From an uncultured Pseudomonadota bacterium (GTDB taxonomy: Bacteria > Pseudomonadota > Alphaproteobacteria > RF32 > CAG-239): a stretch of DNA of 6,461 nucleotides. The DNA lies in the NCBI GenBank assembly GCA_902796625.1, contig CADBPX010000035.1, forward strand, positions 1-6,461, given 5' to 3'. The notes beneath the pieces were generated by a model. It had not been told where the DNA came from, made no database searches, and was given only the letters and a program-made list of their open reading frames with translations. Position numbers and translations under genes: made by a program. Of this stretch, positions 1 through 6,461 are shown one piece after another (position 1 is the first letter of the stretch; the number at the start of each line of letters is the position of its first letter).

Positions 1-2854
1 CGTTTTTGCTACCTATGGCGTTGAAGAAGAACAGGTAAATGAAGTAAATAAGAAAAAATTGCAATTTTATATCGAAAAAATAAATGACTTTTTGCAAAAT
101 TATAATGCGGAAGAAAAAATTTATCCGGAAAGCTATGTTAACAATATTTCTATCAGCAACGGGGAAATAGAATTTCATGAAGTTGATTTGGGACGGCAAT
201 GGATACTTTCCGACGTTAATTTCGAATTTAATCGCAATTTGGTAAATATGGAAGTTAATGCCAACGCTTTGATTAACATCAACGATAAAATTGCTTCGGC
301 CGGTTTTGAAAGCGAATATCATGCGGCTAACGATAAATTGGATTTGGAAATTTATTTTTCGGATTTAATTCTTTCCGATTTAATGAGCACTTTTAACGAA
401 ACAACTGAAGATAATATGCTTTCAATGATGAGTATTGAGGTTCCGGTTAACGGCAAAATAGATACCGTCTTACAAATGGCCGATATATTGCGCCATCCGG
501 AAGATGCGGCTGACTATTTGGACAGCGCGGTGGAAAGTATAAAGTTTGAGATTGACGGCGGCCATGGCTATATTTCTTTTAACGATGATGAAAAATATAA
601 TTATGACATCGATGAAATGTTGTTAGCCGGTGAAGTTACCGGCGGAATAGATGAAGTAATTATAAAAGATGCTGAGCTGAAAATGGGCGGGCAAAAGGCT
701 TTGGTCAGTTTGCAAGCCAGCGGTTTGGAAACATATTTCTTGGAACATTCGCTTAAAGATACGGCAGTGCGTTTTGTTGCCAAAGTGCCTGAATTTCAAC
801 TTGCCGGCTTGTCGCGTTTTTGGCCGCGTTATTTAGGAGAACCGGCATGGGAGTGGTGTAAAGACGGTTTGGTTGGCGGAATGATTAAAAATGCCGAGTT
901 TACATTTGATTTTGGATATAAACGGCAAGATGGCAGTTGGGGGTTTCTTGATTTGCGCGGTAAGGGAGATATTGATGACGGTGATTTGGATTATTTGCAG
1001 GGAATGCCGTTGGTGCACGATATTTACGGTACCGCCAAGTTTTCACCGCAAAGTATTATCATAAAAATCGATAAAGGGGTTAGTGACGGAGTTATTGTTA
1101 ACAAAGGTACGGTTAACATATATGACTTAAACAAATATAACAATTATATATCAATTGATTTACAAGGTAACTCTTCGGTTCGTGATGCACTTAATTTAAT
1201 CAACAATCCGCCGCTTAAATTAACTTCTGGAATGGGGCTTAAACCTGATGATATTGAGGGAAATGTTGACGTTAGGTTGAAATTGGATTTTGAATTGCGG
1301 CAAGATTTGGATAATAAAGATATAAAAGTAGACGTAAAAGCCGATTTGGCCGATTTGCATAGTGATAAACTTGTCGCCGGCCATTTGGTTAAAGCGGAAA
1401 AAATGCAGCTCGATGTAAACGGTAAGGGATGGAGTTTGGTTGGAGACGCACATTTTGACGATATTCCGGTAAAAATGAAAATTAAAGATGACTTTACGCA
1501 AAAAGATTATTTAAGTAAGTGTAACCTTTTTTTTGTGCTCGATGATAAAATCAAAAAAGCGTTGGGTATTGATTGGAAAATTTTATCGGCGCCGAGTTTT
1601 GAGGGGTTTGCGCCGGTAAATGCCGAGGTTACGGTTAAACCGGGTAATGTTATTGACATTATTGTTAAAGCCGATCTGCAAAAAATAAAAATGGATTATG
1701 CTTATTTCGGATTTGTTAAGGATAACGGTCAGCCGGCCGAGGCTAATGTTCATGTTATTATGAAACAAAAAAAGATTTCCGATATTCCGAGTATGAGTTT
1801 ATCAAAGTCGGATATTTCGTTGTCCGGTAATATTCAAATGTATCAAAGCGGTCGGGTGAAACTGATTAATATAAGCAAAATAACCGGTCCGAAAACTTCG
1901 GCACAGGCCAAAATTAATATGACAGACAGCGCTACACCGCAAATCAGAGTCGATGTTAGCGGTTCGAGTTATGATATGATTAAACTGTTTGATAAAACCG
2001 ATAGCCGAAAAGAAAAAGAACAGGGTAGGGTTCCGGTGCAGGAAAATGAAGATGACGGTTTGGAAAAGATGAATACAACCAATATTTTTATCAATGTTGG
2101 CAGTCTATGGACTAATGATACAACGCCGATACAAAATTTTTCCGGCAGTGCCAAAATTATTCACGGTATCGGACTTGATGAACTGCATATGGCCGGAAAC
2201 TATGGTATCGGCAAGTCCATAAAAGTTAATGTTGATTACACGCCGCGCGGAAATAAAGAACATTATTTATCAATTGTCAGTAACAACGCCGGAAGCACTT
2301 TGAAGGTGTTGCGCTTTTACGAAAATATGGTGGGCGGAACGCTGAAAATCGAAGCGCGCCGCGATGCGCAAAAGAAATTCGTCGGCCATGCAACGGTGCG
2401 TGATTTCAGTATTCAGAATGCTCCGGTAATGACCAAACTTTTATCGGTAGCATCATTAACCGGAATGATTGATTTGCTTAAAGGAGATGGCATTACTTTT
2501 ACACATTTTAATGCGCCGTTTGAGTATCAATATAAAATTTTAAAACTCAATAAAGCCAAGGCCGAAGGTAATGTTGTCGGTATTACGACTATCGGTACTT
2601 ATAACCGTGCTACTGATGATATAAAAATGCATGGTGTTATTGCTCCGGCCTACAGCTTAAATCGTTTTTTGGGCAAAATTCCGGTGGTGGGTAATTTGTT
2701 GGCCAGTAAAGACGGAACAATTTTTGCCGCCGATTACAAAATTGACGGTTCGGTTGATAAACCGGAAGTTGACATCAACTCTTTGTCGCTGCTCAGTCCG
2801 AATTCCATGAAAGAATGGTATTATGAAAACTTTGGTGAAGGCAGTGAATTCTAA
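1..2854 (+). CDS. YhdP/AsmA-like (DUF3971) envelope protein, 5'-truncated by window edge
   Basis: This is the C-terminal ~950 residues of a large AsmA-superfamily protein. The frame is open from base 2 with no stop, so the TTG at 59 is not the real start and the N-terminus, expected to hold a membrane anchor, lies outside. Two stretches identify it. Around 812-883 is SRFWPRYLGEPAWEW, resembling the 'YWP...W' segment of DUF3971 proteins. Around 2428-2500 is KLLSVASLTGMIDLLKGDG, followed by PAYSLNRFLGKIPVVGNLL and a 'DGSVDKPEVDINSLSLL' ending typical of the AsmA-like C-terminal region. The rest alternates hydrophobic and polar residues, as expected for a long beta-rich periplasmic groove, with a charged KEKEQ-type linker near 2008-2080. 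E. coli YhdP, TamB and YdbH take part in phospholipid transport between inner and outer membranes, so a similar role is inferred here. The family call is firm; exact orthology to YhdP is less sure. Confidence 0.85.
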   Translation, partial: VFATYGVEEEQVNEVNKKKLQFYIEKINDFLQNYNAEEKIYPESYVNNISISNGEIEFHEVDLGRQWILSDVNFEFNRNLVNMEVNANALININDKIASAGFESEYHAANDKLDLEIYFSDLILSDLMSTFNETTEDNMLSMMSIEVPVNGKIDTVLQMADILRHPEDAADYLDSAVESIKFEIDGGHGYISFNDDEKYNYDIDEMLLAGEVTGGIDEVIIKDAELKMGGQKALVSLQASGLETYFLEHSLKDTAVRFVAKVPEFQLAGLSRFWPRYLGEPAWEWCKDGLVGGMIKNAEFTFDFGYKRQDGSWGFLDLRGKGDIDDGDLDYLQGMPLVHDIYGTAKFSPQSIIIKIDKGVSDGVIVNKGTVNIYDLNKYNNYISIDLQGNSSVRDALNLINNPPLKLTSGMGLKPDDIEGNVDVRLKLDFELRQDLDNKDIKVDVKADLADLHSDKLVAGHLVKAEKMQLDVNGKGWSLVGDAHFDDIPVKMKIKDDFTQKDYLSKCNLFFVLDDKIKKALGIDWKILSAPSFEGFAPVNAEVTVKPGNVIDIIVKADLQKIKMDYAYFGFVKDNGQPAEANVHVIMKQKKISDIPSMSLSKSDISLSGNIQMYQSGRVKLINISKITGPKTSAQAKINMTDSATPQIRVDVSGSSYDMIKLFDKTDSRKEKEQGRVPVQENEDDGLEKMNTTNIFINVGSLWTNDTTPIQNFSGSAKIIHGIGLDELHMAGNYGIGKSIKVNVDYTPRGNKEHYLSIVSNNAGSTLKVLRFYENMVGGTLKIEARRDAQKKFVGHATVRDFSIQNAPVMTKLLSVASLTGMIDLLKGDGITFTHFNAPFEYQYKILKLNKAKAEGNVVGITTIGTYNRATDDIKMHGVIAPAYSLNRFLGKIPVVGNLLASKDGTIFAADYKIDGSVDKPEVDINSLSLLSPNSMKEWYYENFGEGSEF

Positions 2855-3308
2855 TAAAATAAGTTTTGATTTTCATGGAGTGATTAACCAACGCCCGCAA
2901 TTAATTAAGAGCTTGGCTACGTTGGCGCTGAAGCATAAGTGTGCCGTTTATATCGTCAGCGGCGGTCCTTGTGATTATATTAAAAATTATTTGCAGCAAC
3001 AGCAAATTCCCTATACCAAAATATGGTGTATTTATGATTTTTATGAAAAAAAAGATTTGGTAAAGTTTTTGCCTAACGGAGAATTTCATATTGATGATGA
3101 ATTGTGGGATAAGGCCAAAGGAGATTACTGCCGCCGCAATAAAATCAGCTTGCACATTGATGACAGCACAGTTTACGGGAAATATTTTACTACTCCGTAT
3201 GCTCATTTTGATGCACGGCATAATATTATGCATCTGCCGCAACAAGATATCAGTCTGGATCTTGATGCCACCACGATTTTTGCCCAAATAGCCGAGTTTT
3301 TGCCGTAA
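2823..3308 (+). CDS. small HAD-superfamily-like protein with DFHGV motif I
   Basis: This 161-residue, probably soluble cytoplasmic protein looks like a compact HAD-fold phosphatase. Motif I is ISFDFHGVI, with the presumed nucleophile D16. The +2 position, normally Asp and the general acid/base, is H18. Motif II is VYIVSGG, with S46. K97 or K99 could be the motif III lysine, and LHIDDS (D113, D114) fits the metal-binding motif IV. There is little room for a large cap domain. The start codon lies inside the preceding YhdP-like gene, a 32-base overlap, which suggests co-transcription and possibly translational coupling. ATG 2823 lacks a strong Shine-Dalgarno. GTG 2844 would give MNSNKISFDFHG, placing motif I nearer the N-terminus as is common in HAD proteins, so the start is uncertain. 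The substrate cannot be told from sequence. The fold call is fairly confident; catalytic activity is unproven because of the His substitution. Confidence 0.7.
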   Translation: MKTLVKAVNSNKISFDFHGVINQRPQLIKSLATLALKHKCAVYIVSGGPCDYIKNYLQQQQIPYTKIWCIYDFYEKKDLVKFLPNGEFHIDDELWDKAKGDYCRRNKISLHIDDSTVYGKYFTTPYAHFDARHNIMHLPQQDISLDLDATTIFAQIAEFLP

Positions 3309-3309
3309 A

Positions 3310-3519
3310 TTAATAGTGCGGCGGCGGAGTTTCTTCACTCAGCGGTTTAACAATGTCTTGTTGTAACATATCCTTAAAGGCCTCGGTTTGCCGTATGAGC
3401 CTGTCGATAATTTTTCCCTGTTTGATTACCACGTCACTCAAATCCTCAATTTGTTTGGCTTGGTGATCAAGAGCCATTTCAATATCTATCAGACGGCTGC
3501 GAATTTCGGCTTCATTCAT
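3310..3519 (-). CDS. slyX: SlyX family protein
   Basis: This 69-residue protein matches SlyX in length and pattern. It begins MNEAEIRSRLIDIEMALDHQ, continues with heptad-like spacing through QIEDLSDVVIKQGKIIDRL, and ends in a Pro-rich tail, PPPHY, a familiar SlyX terminus. Most of it should be one coiled coil, probably self-associating in the cytoplasm. The molecular function of SlyX is not established; the name comes from its proximity to slyD in E. coli. The ATG shares its A with the MORN gene's TAA (TAATG), and a GGAG lies nine bases upstream, so translation is probably coupled to the upstream gene. It is the last gene of the minus-strand unit. Its stop lies one base from the stop of the converging HAD-like gene. 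Confidence 0.88.
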   Translation of the reverse strand: MNEAEIRSRLIDIEMALDHQAKQIEDLSDVVIKQGKIIDRLIRQTEAFKDMLQQDIVKPLSEETPPPHY

Positions 3520-5687
3520 TACATAACTCTCCGAATATAGGAATCAACCGGTTTATCAAACTGCAGAGTTTCTTTAATCATATTAGTTTCAAATTCCCGA
3601 GTGTCAATTCGCTTAAGTAATTTAATTTTTTCATCTTCGCTCATATCGGTTTTATTGCCGTTGGCATCAACTTTTAAATATTTTTGCACATAGCCGTTAT
3701 CAAAAAGTTCAATAACTAAATTACCGTCCTTATCGTATTCTTTATAATCTTTACCGTTCCATATACCGTTTTTGTAGATACGTTCAGACAACAGTTTTCC
3801 CGACGGCGCATAATTCTTTTTGGCTCCTTCCAGCAGATTGTTTTTAAATGTTGCCGTAAACAGCAGTTTGCCGTCACTATAATAGCCGTTACTGGTTCCG
3901 TTGGCCTTGCCGTCAACGAAAGGTATTACCGTGGCAACCTGTCCGTTTGGAGCCAATATCTTTACATCACCTTCAATTTTATCATTTTGGTATTGAGTTT
4001 CGATAAACAGGTGTCCCTCATCGTCGTACGCTTTGTAACTGCCTTGGCGTTTACCGTCAACCACCTCTTGTTCTTCATTGACAATATTTTTGGCCGGATA
4101 GTAGGTTGTTATAGTGCCGTTGATTACACCGTTTTTATATGGAATAACCACATCTTTTGATCCGTCCGGATTAAACTGAACCAAGTTTCCGGTCAATTTG
4201 CTGCTGTCAATAACCCCGTTTTCATCAAATTCAATCCCGCTTACTTGTTTTTCTCCCGCCAGAGGTTCCAATTTGTAACGTAGCTGTCCGTTTTCGTAAT
4301 AGCCGCTGCCATCTCCTAAGAAAACACCGTTTTTAAATTGCAGTGCTTCGGATTTGTTGCCGAATGTGTCAAAAGATACAACATTACCGGAAATTTTTCC
4401 TGCAACATACGGAGTTAATTCTTTTACGGTTTTGCCGTCCTCGTAATAGGTATAAACATCGCCGGAAAGCTCATTATTGACGTAATTTGCCGCCGAAGTT
4501 TTAAGGCCTTTGTCATTATAGGTAACGACGGCACCGTTAACATTATCATCAGCATAAGTTATGGTGCGTTTAATTTTGCCGTTTTCGTAATATTCGGTCA
4601 TAATACCTTCCCGTTTATCTTTTTTGTAAGGAGTTTCACTCATTTTGCGGCCGGTCGGATAATAGCTTATTTCCAGGCCTTCTTTTTGTCCGTCCTTGAA
4701 TTCGGCGGTATTTTGGATTTTGCCGTTTTCGTCAAAGAGTTCGGCTTTGCCGTTTAGCACTCCGTTTTGATAGAAAAGTTTAGCATAAATCTTGCCGTTA
4801 TTATAATATAGAGTTGTTAAGCCGTTTTCGACCCCGTCTTTATACGTAGTTTCAATAATCGGCTTGCCATCAGCGGAATATTTCCGATAGATGCCTTCTT
4901 GTTTGGCATCGGCAAAATTGGTGCTTTCTTTAAGTTGTTTGTTTTCATAATAAGTTTTAACCGGTCCGTTAAGCGCACCTTTTTTATAAGTGGATTCGGA
5001 ACGCAAGTTACCGTTGCGATAAAAGTTTTGCTGCGGACCGTCTAAGATATCATCAGCATAATTGTTTATCTCACGCACGCTGCCGTTGTCATAATAAAGG
5101 CGCTCAACACCTTCGGCTTTGCCGTGTATAAAAGGTGTTTCAATGCGCATTTTACCGTTTTCATAATATTCGATATATTTGCCGTCGTATAAATTATTAT
5201 CATCTAGGGAGAAGGAATAAGAGGGGGTGCCGTTCGGATAGTAACCGGTTTCCGTGCCGACTTGTTTGCCGTCTTTAAATTCGGCAACAGCTCTGATTTT
5301 ACCGTCTTCCGAATAAGCCTCGGCGCGCCCGTTCAATTCATTGTCTTTGTAGGTATAGGTTTCAGTAAGGCGACCTTCTTTATCATACAATTTGTTAATA
5401 CCTTCTAATTTGTCATTAACATAAGTTTCTTCGGATTTCAATTGACCGTTGGAATAGTAATTTTTTACCACACCTTCGCGTTTGTTGTTAACATAAGGCG
5501 TTTCCGATTGTACTTTCCCGTTGCTGTAATAGTGTGTTTCCGTACCGTCTTCATGAGTTACCGTGCTGTATTTTTTCGTGCTTTCCGGCTCGTAAAGTGA
5601 TTTCCCGCCTAATTCAAACCAATGGAATTTTATGCCGATTAATGCAATAACGGTTAAAACGGCAATAAAAATTAATCTTTTATTCAT
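3519..5687 (-). CDS. membrane-anchored protein with ~25 tandem MORN_2-type repeats
   Basis: This 722-residue protein has three parts. Residues 1-27 are MNKRL followed by a hydrophobic stretch (IFIAVLTVIALIGI) and no clear cleavage site. The whole protein appears to lack cysteine, so it is not a lipoprotein, and a signal anchor with the rest outside the cytoplasm is most likely. Residues ~52-662 are about 25 units of roughly 24 residues of the form YYxNGKhxxExxYxxxxxxG, the MORN_2 pattern seen in proteins often labelled 'YwqK family antitoxin'. Residues ~675-722 are a non-repeat, charged, probably helical tail ending SYIRRVM. Such repeats form beta-hairpin solenoids used for binding; no enzyme motif is visible. 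The start is supported by GGAG eight bases upstream and a promoter beyond. slyX follows, overlapping by one base. The 'antitoxin' label is probably only a homology name, since no toxin gene is adjacent. The cellular role is unknown. Confidence 0.88.
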   Translation of the reverse strand: MNKRLIFIAVLTVIALIGIKFHWFELGGKSLYEPESTKKYSTVTHEDGTETHYYSNGKVQSETPYVNNKREGVVKNYYSNGQLKSEETYVNDKLEGINKLYDKEGRLTETYTYKDNELNGRAEAYSEDGKIRAVAEFKDGKQVGTETGYYPNGTPSYSFSLDDNNLYDGKYIEYYENGKMRIETPFIHGKAEGVERLYYDNGSVREINNYADDILDGPQQNFYRNGNLRSESTYKKGALNGPVKTYYENKQLKESTNFADAKQEGIYRKYSADGKPIIETTYKDGVENGLTTLYYNNGKIYAKLFYQNGVLNGKAELFDENGKIQNTAEFKDGQKEGLEISYYPTGRKMSETPYKKDKREGIMTEYYENGKIKRTITYADDNVNGAVVTYNDKGLKTSAANYVNNELSGDVYTYYEDGKTVKELTPYVAGKISGNVVSFDTFGNKSEALQFKNGVFLGDGSGYYENGQLRYKLEPLAGEKQVSGIEFDENGVIDSSKLTGNLVQFNPDGSKDVVIPYKNGVINGTITTYYPAKNIVNEEQEVVDGKRQGSYKAYDDEGHLFIETQYQNDKIEGDVKILAPNGQVATVIPFVDGKANGTSNGYYSDGKLLFTATFKNNLLEGAKKNYAPSGKLLSERIYKNGIWNGKDYKEYDKDGNLVIELFDNGYVQKYLKVDANGNKTDMSEDEKIKLLKRIDTREFETNMIKETLQFDKPVDSYIRRVM
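3529..3532 (-). promoter_or_regulatory. ribosome binding site for slyX inside the MORN gene
   Basis: On the minus strand GGAG occurs within the penultimate codons of the MORN gene (CGG AGA), nine bases before the slyX ATG. Together with the TAATG overlap, it supports both the ATG at 3519 and re-initiation by ribosomes that finish the upstream gene. Confidence 0.65.
3702..5534 (-). repeat. tandem ~72-bp coding repeats (MORN_2 units)
   Basis: About 25 units, each ~24 codons, cover residues ~52-662 of the minus-strand protein. The best conserved core encodes YYxNGK and appears on the + strand as variants of ttgccgttttcgtaata, for example near 4577, 4284 and 5153. Units differ at many codons, including synonymous sites, so this is an old, diversified array and not a recent expansion. 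Spacing is loosened by a two-residue insertion near residues 158-168 (LDDNNLYDG). It breaks down near residues 473-503, where a long unit is followed by a short one. Confidence 0.85.
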
Positions 5688-5695
5688 AACAACTT

Positions 5696-5699
5696 CTCC
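5696..5699 (-). promoter_or_regulatory. ribosome binding site for the MORN-repeat gene
   Basis: Minus-strand GGAG (within TGGAGAAGTT) sits eight bases before ATG 5687. It fixes this ATG as the start and places the hydrophobic anchor right at the N-terminus. Confidence 0.7.
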
Positions 5700-5719
5700 A
5701 TAAAGAACAATACGGTAAT

Positions 5720-5748
5720 TTTATATCATACGATATTTTTTTGTGCAA
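5720..5748 (-). promoter_or_regulatory. sigma70-type promoter for MORN-slyX
   Basis: On the minus strand TTGCAC (5748-5743, three of six matches to TTGACA) and TATAAA (5725-5720, five of six to TATAAT) are separated by exactly 17 bases. TG one base before the -10 gives an extended -10 (TGATATAAA), which can offset the weak -35. The spacer begins with seven A residues. Transcription should start near 5713, giving a leader of about 26 bases before the MORN start. The promoter lies wholly in the gap between the TPR-like gene and the MORN gene, so the pair need not depend on read-through. Confidence 0.6.
5723..5736. repeat. short inverted repeat overlapping the -10 box
   Basis: ATATC-ATAC-GATAT is a perfect palindrome with five-base arms and a four-base centre. 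It overlaps three bases of the -10 element, so it could be an operator. In such AT-rich DNA a palindrome this short is also likely by chance. Confidence 0.25.
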
Positions 5749-5759
5749 GAAATATCCTT

Positions 5760-6461
5760 TTAGGTTGTATATTGATCTTGCTGTAACAATTTAGTCAGAC
5801 TTTCCGGCAGGTTTTCCTGTTGTTTGGCTGAGATAATGTTTATGGTGACAGCTTCTTCAGCCGTAAGCGGATTAACAATACCGTATGAGTGATAATATTG
5901 GTCACTGGCCTGACGATACGTGTCGGCTTTGGCCGGAACTTCCATGCGTTGATAATAATCGGCAAGATGTTGTTGGGCGTTGGCTATTTGTTGGGCATAC
6001 AAGGCTTTATCGCCGATATCCAACACGGTTTGATAAGCAAACATGGCTTTTTCCGCACTTTTTTCCTGAATAAAGGCGTCGCCGATCCGGCTCCACGCAT
6101 TAACGCTTTTAGGTGAAAGCTCGGAAGCCAATGTGTAGGAGCTATGAGCTAATCTGCCATCGTCAAGACCGGCAAAATTTCCGGCCAAACAGGCATAATT
6201 TGCCGCTTTGGCATAAGTAAGATTTTGTAAAAAACCTTGCTGGTTATCGGCATCGTCCAAACATTTTCGAGTTAAATTTTTCAATAAGGTTAAACACAAA
6301 GAGTTATCGCCGTTGGCCAAAGCATTGAGAGCTTCGTAGCCGCTGGGCATTTTTTCATGATTCGGTATGTGCTTAAAGGCATCGGCCTTACATAGACCGA
6401 TAAAATCACGTACGCTTTTGACGATTTGAATAATATCTTCCGGGGTGCGATTTTGTTGATC
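5760..6461 (-). CDS. TPR-like helical protein, 5'-truncated by window edge
   Basis: The C-terminal 233 residues of this protein are visible. ATG 6350 begins a 196-residue reading, but the frame stays open for another 37 codons to base 6461, encoding plausible protein (PEDIIQIVKSVRDFIGL), and no good ribosome binding site precedes that ATG. The true start is therefore probably outside. Counting from that Met, residues ~47-80 (YAKAANYACLAGNF to SELSPKS) and ~84-114 (NAWSRIGDAFIQEKSAEKAM) form two consecutive TPR-like helical hairpins, with the expected Trp, Gly, Ala and closing Pro positions. A Gln-rich helical stretch follows (ALYAQQIANAQQHLADYY). No catalytic motif or transmembrane segment is visible in this part. 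TPR units normally mediate protein-protein contacts; the partner is unknown, and an enzymatic or targeting domain could lie in the missing N-terminus. Confidence 0.7.
   Translation of the reverse strand, partial: DQQNRTPEDIIQIVKSVRDFIGLCKADAFKHIPNHEKMPSGYEALNALANGDNSLCLTLLKNLTRKCLDDADNQQGFLQNLTYAKAANYACLAGNFAGLDDGRLAHSSYTLASELSPKSVNAWSRIGDAFIQEKSAEKAMFAYQTVLDIGDKALYAQQIANAQQHLADYYQRMEVPAKADTYRQASDQYYHSYGIVNPLTAEEAVTINIISAKQQENLPESLTKLLQQDQYTT

Noticed and set aside
59..61. TTG as the start of the YhdP-like gene
   Set aside because: The frame is open back to base 2 with plausible codons, and the family is much longer at the N-terminus. The gene is simply cut by the window edge.
1220..1501. 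93-residue minus-strand frame inside the YhdP-like gene
   Set aside because: It is a shadow of the well-supported + strand gene, with unusual composition and no domain pattern.
3302..3322. Possible bidirectional terminator hairpin (GCCG...CGGC)
   Set aside because: The stem has only about four firm pairs with a long loop, and no T-tract follows on either strand.
2901..3338. 145-residue reading frame antisense to the HAD-like gene
   Set aside because: It overlaps both the HAD-like gene and slyX, each of which shows family motifs, and its own translation has no recognisable pattern.
3702..5534. CRISPR-like or non-coding satellite array
   Set aside because: The ~72-bp periodicity keeps one continuous reading frame with conserved amino acids and diverged synonymous sites, so it is a protein repeat.
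3519..5687. Toxin-antitoxin module, suggested by the usual 'YwqK antitoxin' name for MORN_2 proteins
   Set aside because: No small toxin-like gene is adjacent; the neighbour is SlyX, and the MORN protein is predicted to be membrane-anchored.
5885..6116. Two + strand frames opposite the TPR-like gene
   Set aside because: Both are antisense to the TPR motifs, mutually overlapping, and without recognisable features.

Overview
The window reads as a piece of chromosome from a Gram-negative bacterium, most likely an AT-leaning alphaproteobacterium. Three things support this. One gene encodes a YhdP/AsmA-like (DUF3971) envelope protein whose C-terminal block looks like the alphaproteobacterial version of that family. 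A SlyX protein carries the family's Pro-Pro-His-Tyr ending. A+T appears to exceed G+C throughout. The lineage is inferred from remembered family features, not from a search. I see no RNA genes, insertion sequences, CRISPR array, phage genes or attachment sites.

Layout: bases 1-2854 (+) hold the C-terminal part of the YhdP-like protein, whose start lies outside the window. Its last 32 bases overlap a small HAD-fold protein (2823-3308, +). These two genes converge on a minus-strand pair. That pair is a 722-residue, membrane-anchored protein built almost wholly of MORN_2-type repeats (5687 down to 3519), followed by slyX (3519 down to 3310), which starts inside the MORN stop codon (TAATG). Only one base separates the stop codons of the converging genes. 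Further right, 6461 down to 5760 (-) is a TPR-like protein that runs off the window end. The 72-base gap between it and the MORN gene contains a convincing sigma70-type promoter and a good ribosome binding site, so MORN-slyX probably forms its own transcription unit.

How the genes fit together: the YhdP-like protein is expected to act in the periplasm, in lipid movement between the membranes. The MORN protein is predicted to be anchored in the inner membrane with its repeats outside the cytoplasm. SlyX and the HAD protein should be cytoplasmic. Nothing in the sequence links the two converging units functionally. The most unusual items are the very long MORN_2 solenoid translationally coupled to slyX, and the HAD protein with His in place of the second motif I Asp. 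The window is otherwise ordinary, densely packed chromosome, and I do not see a clear new defence or mobile system.
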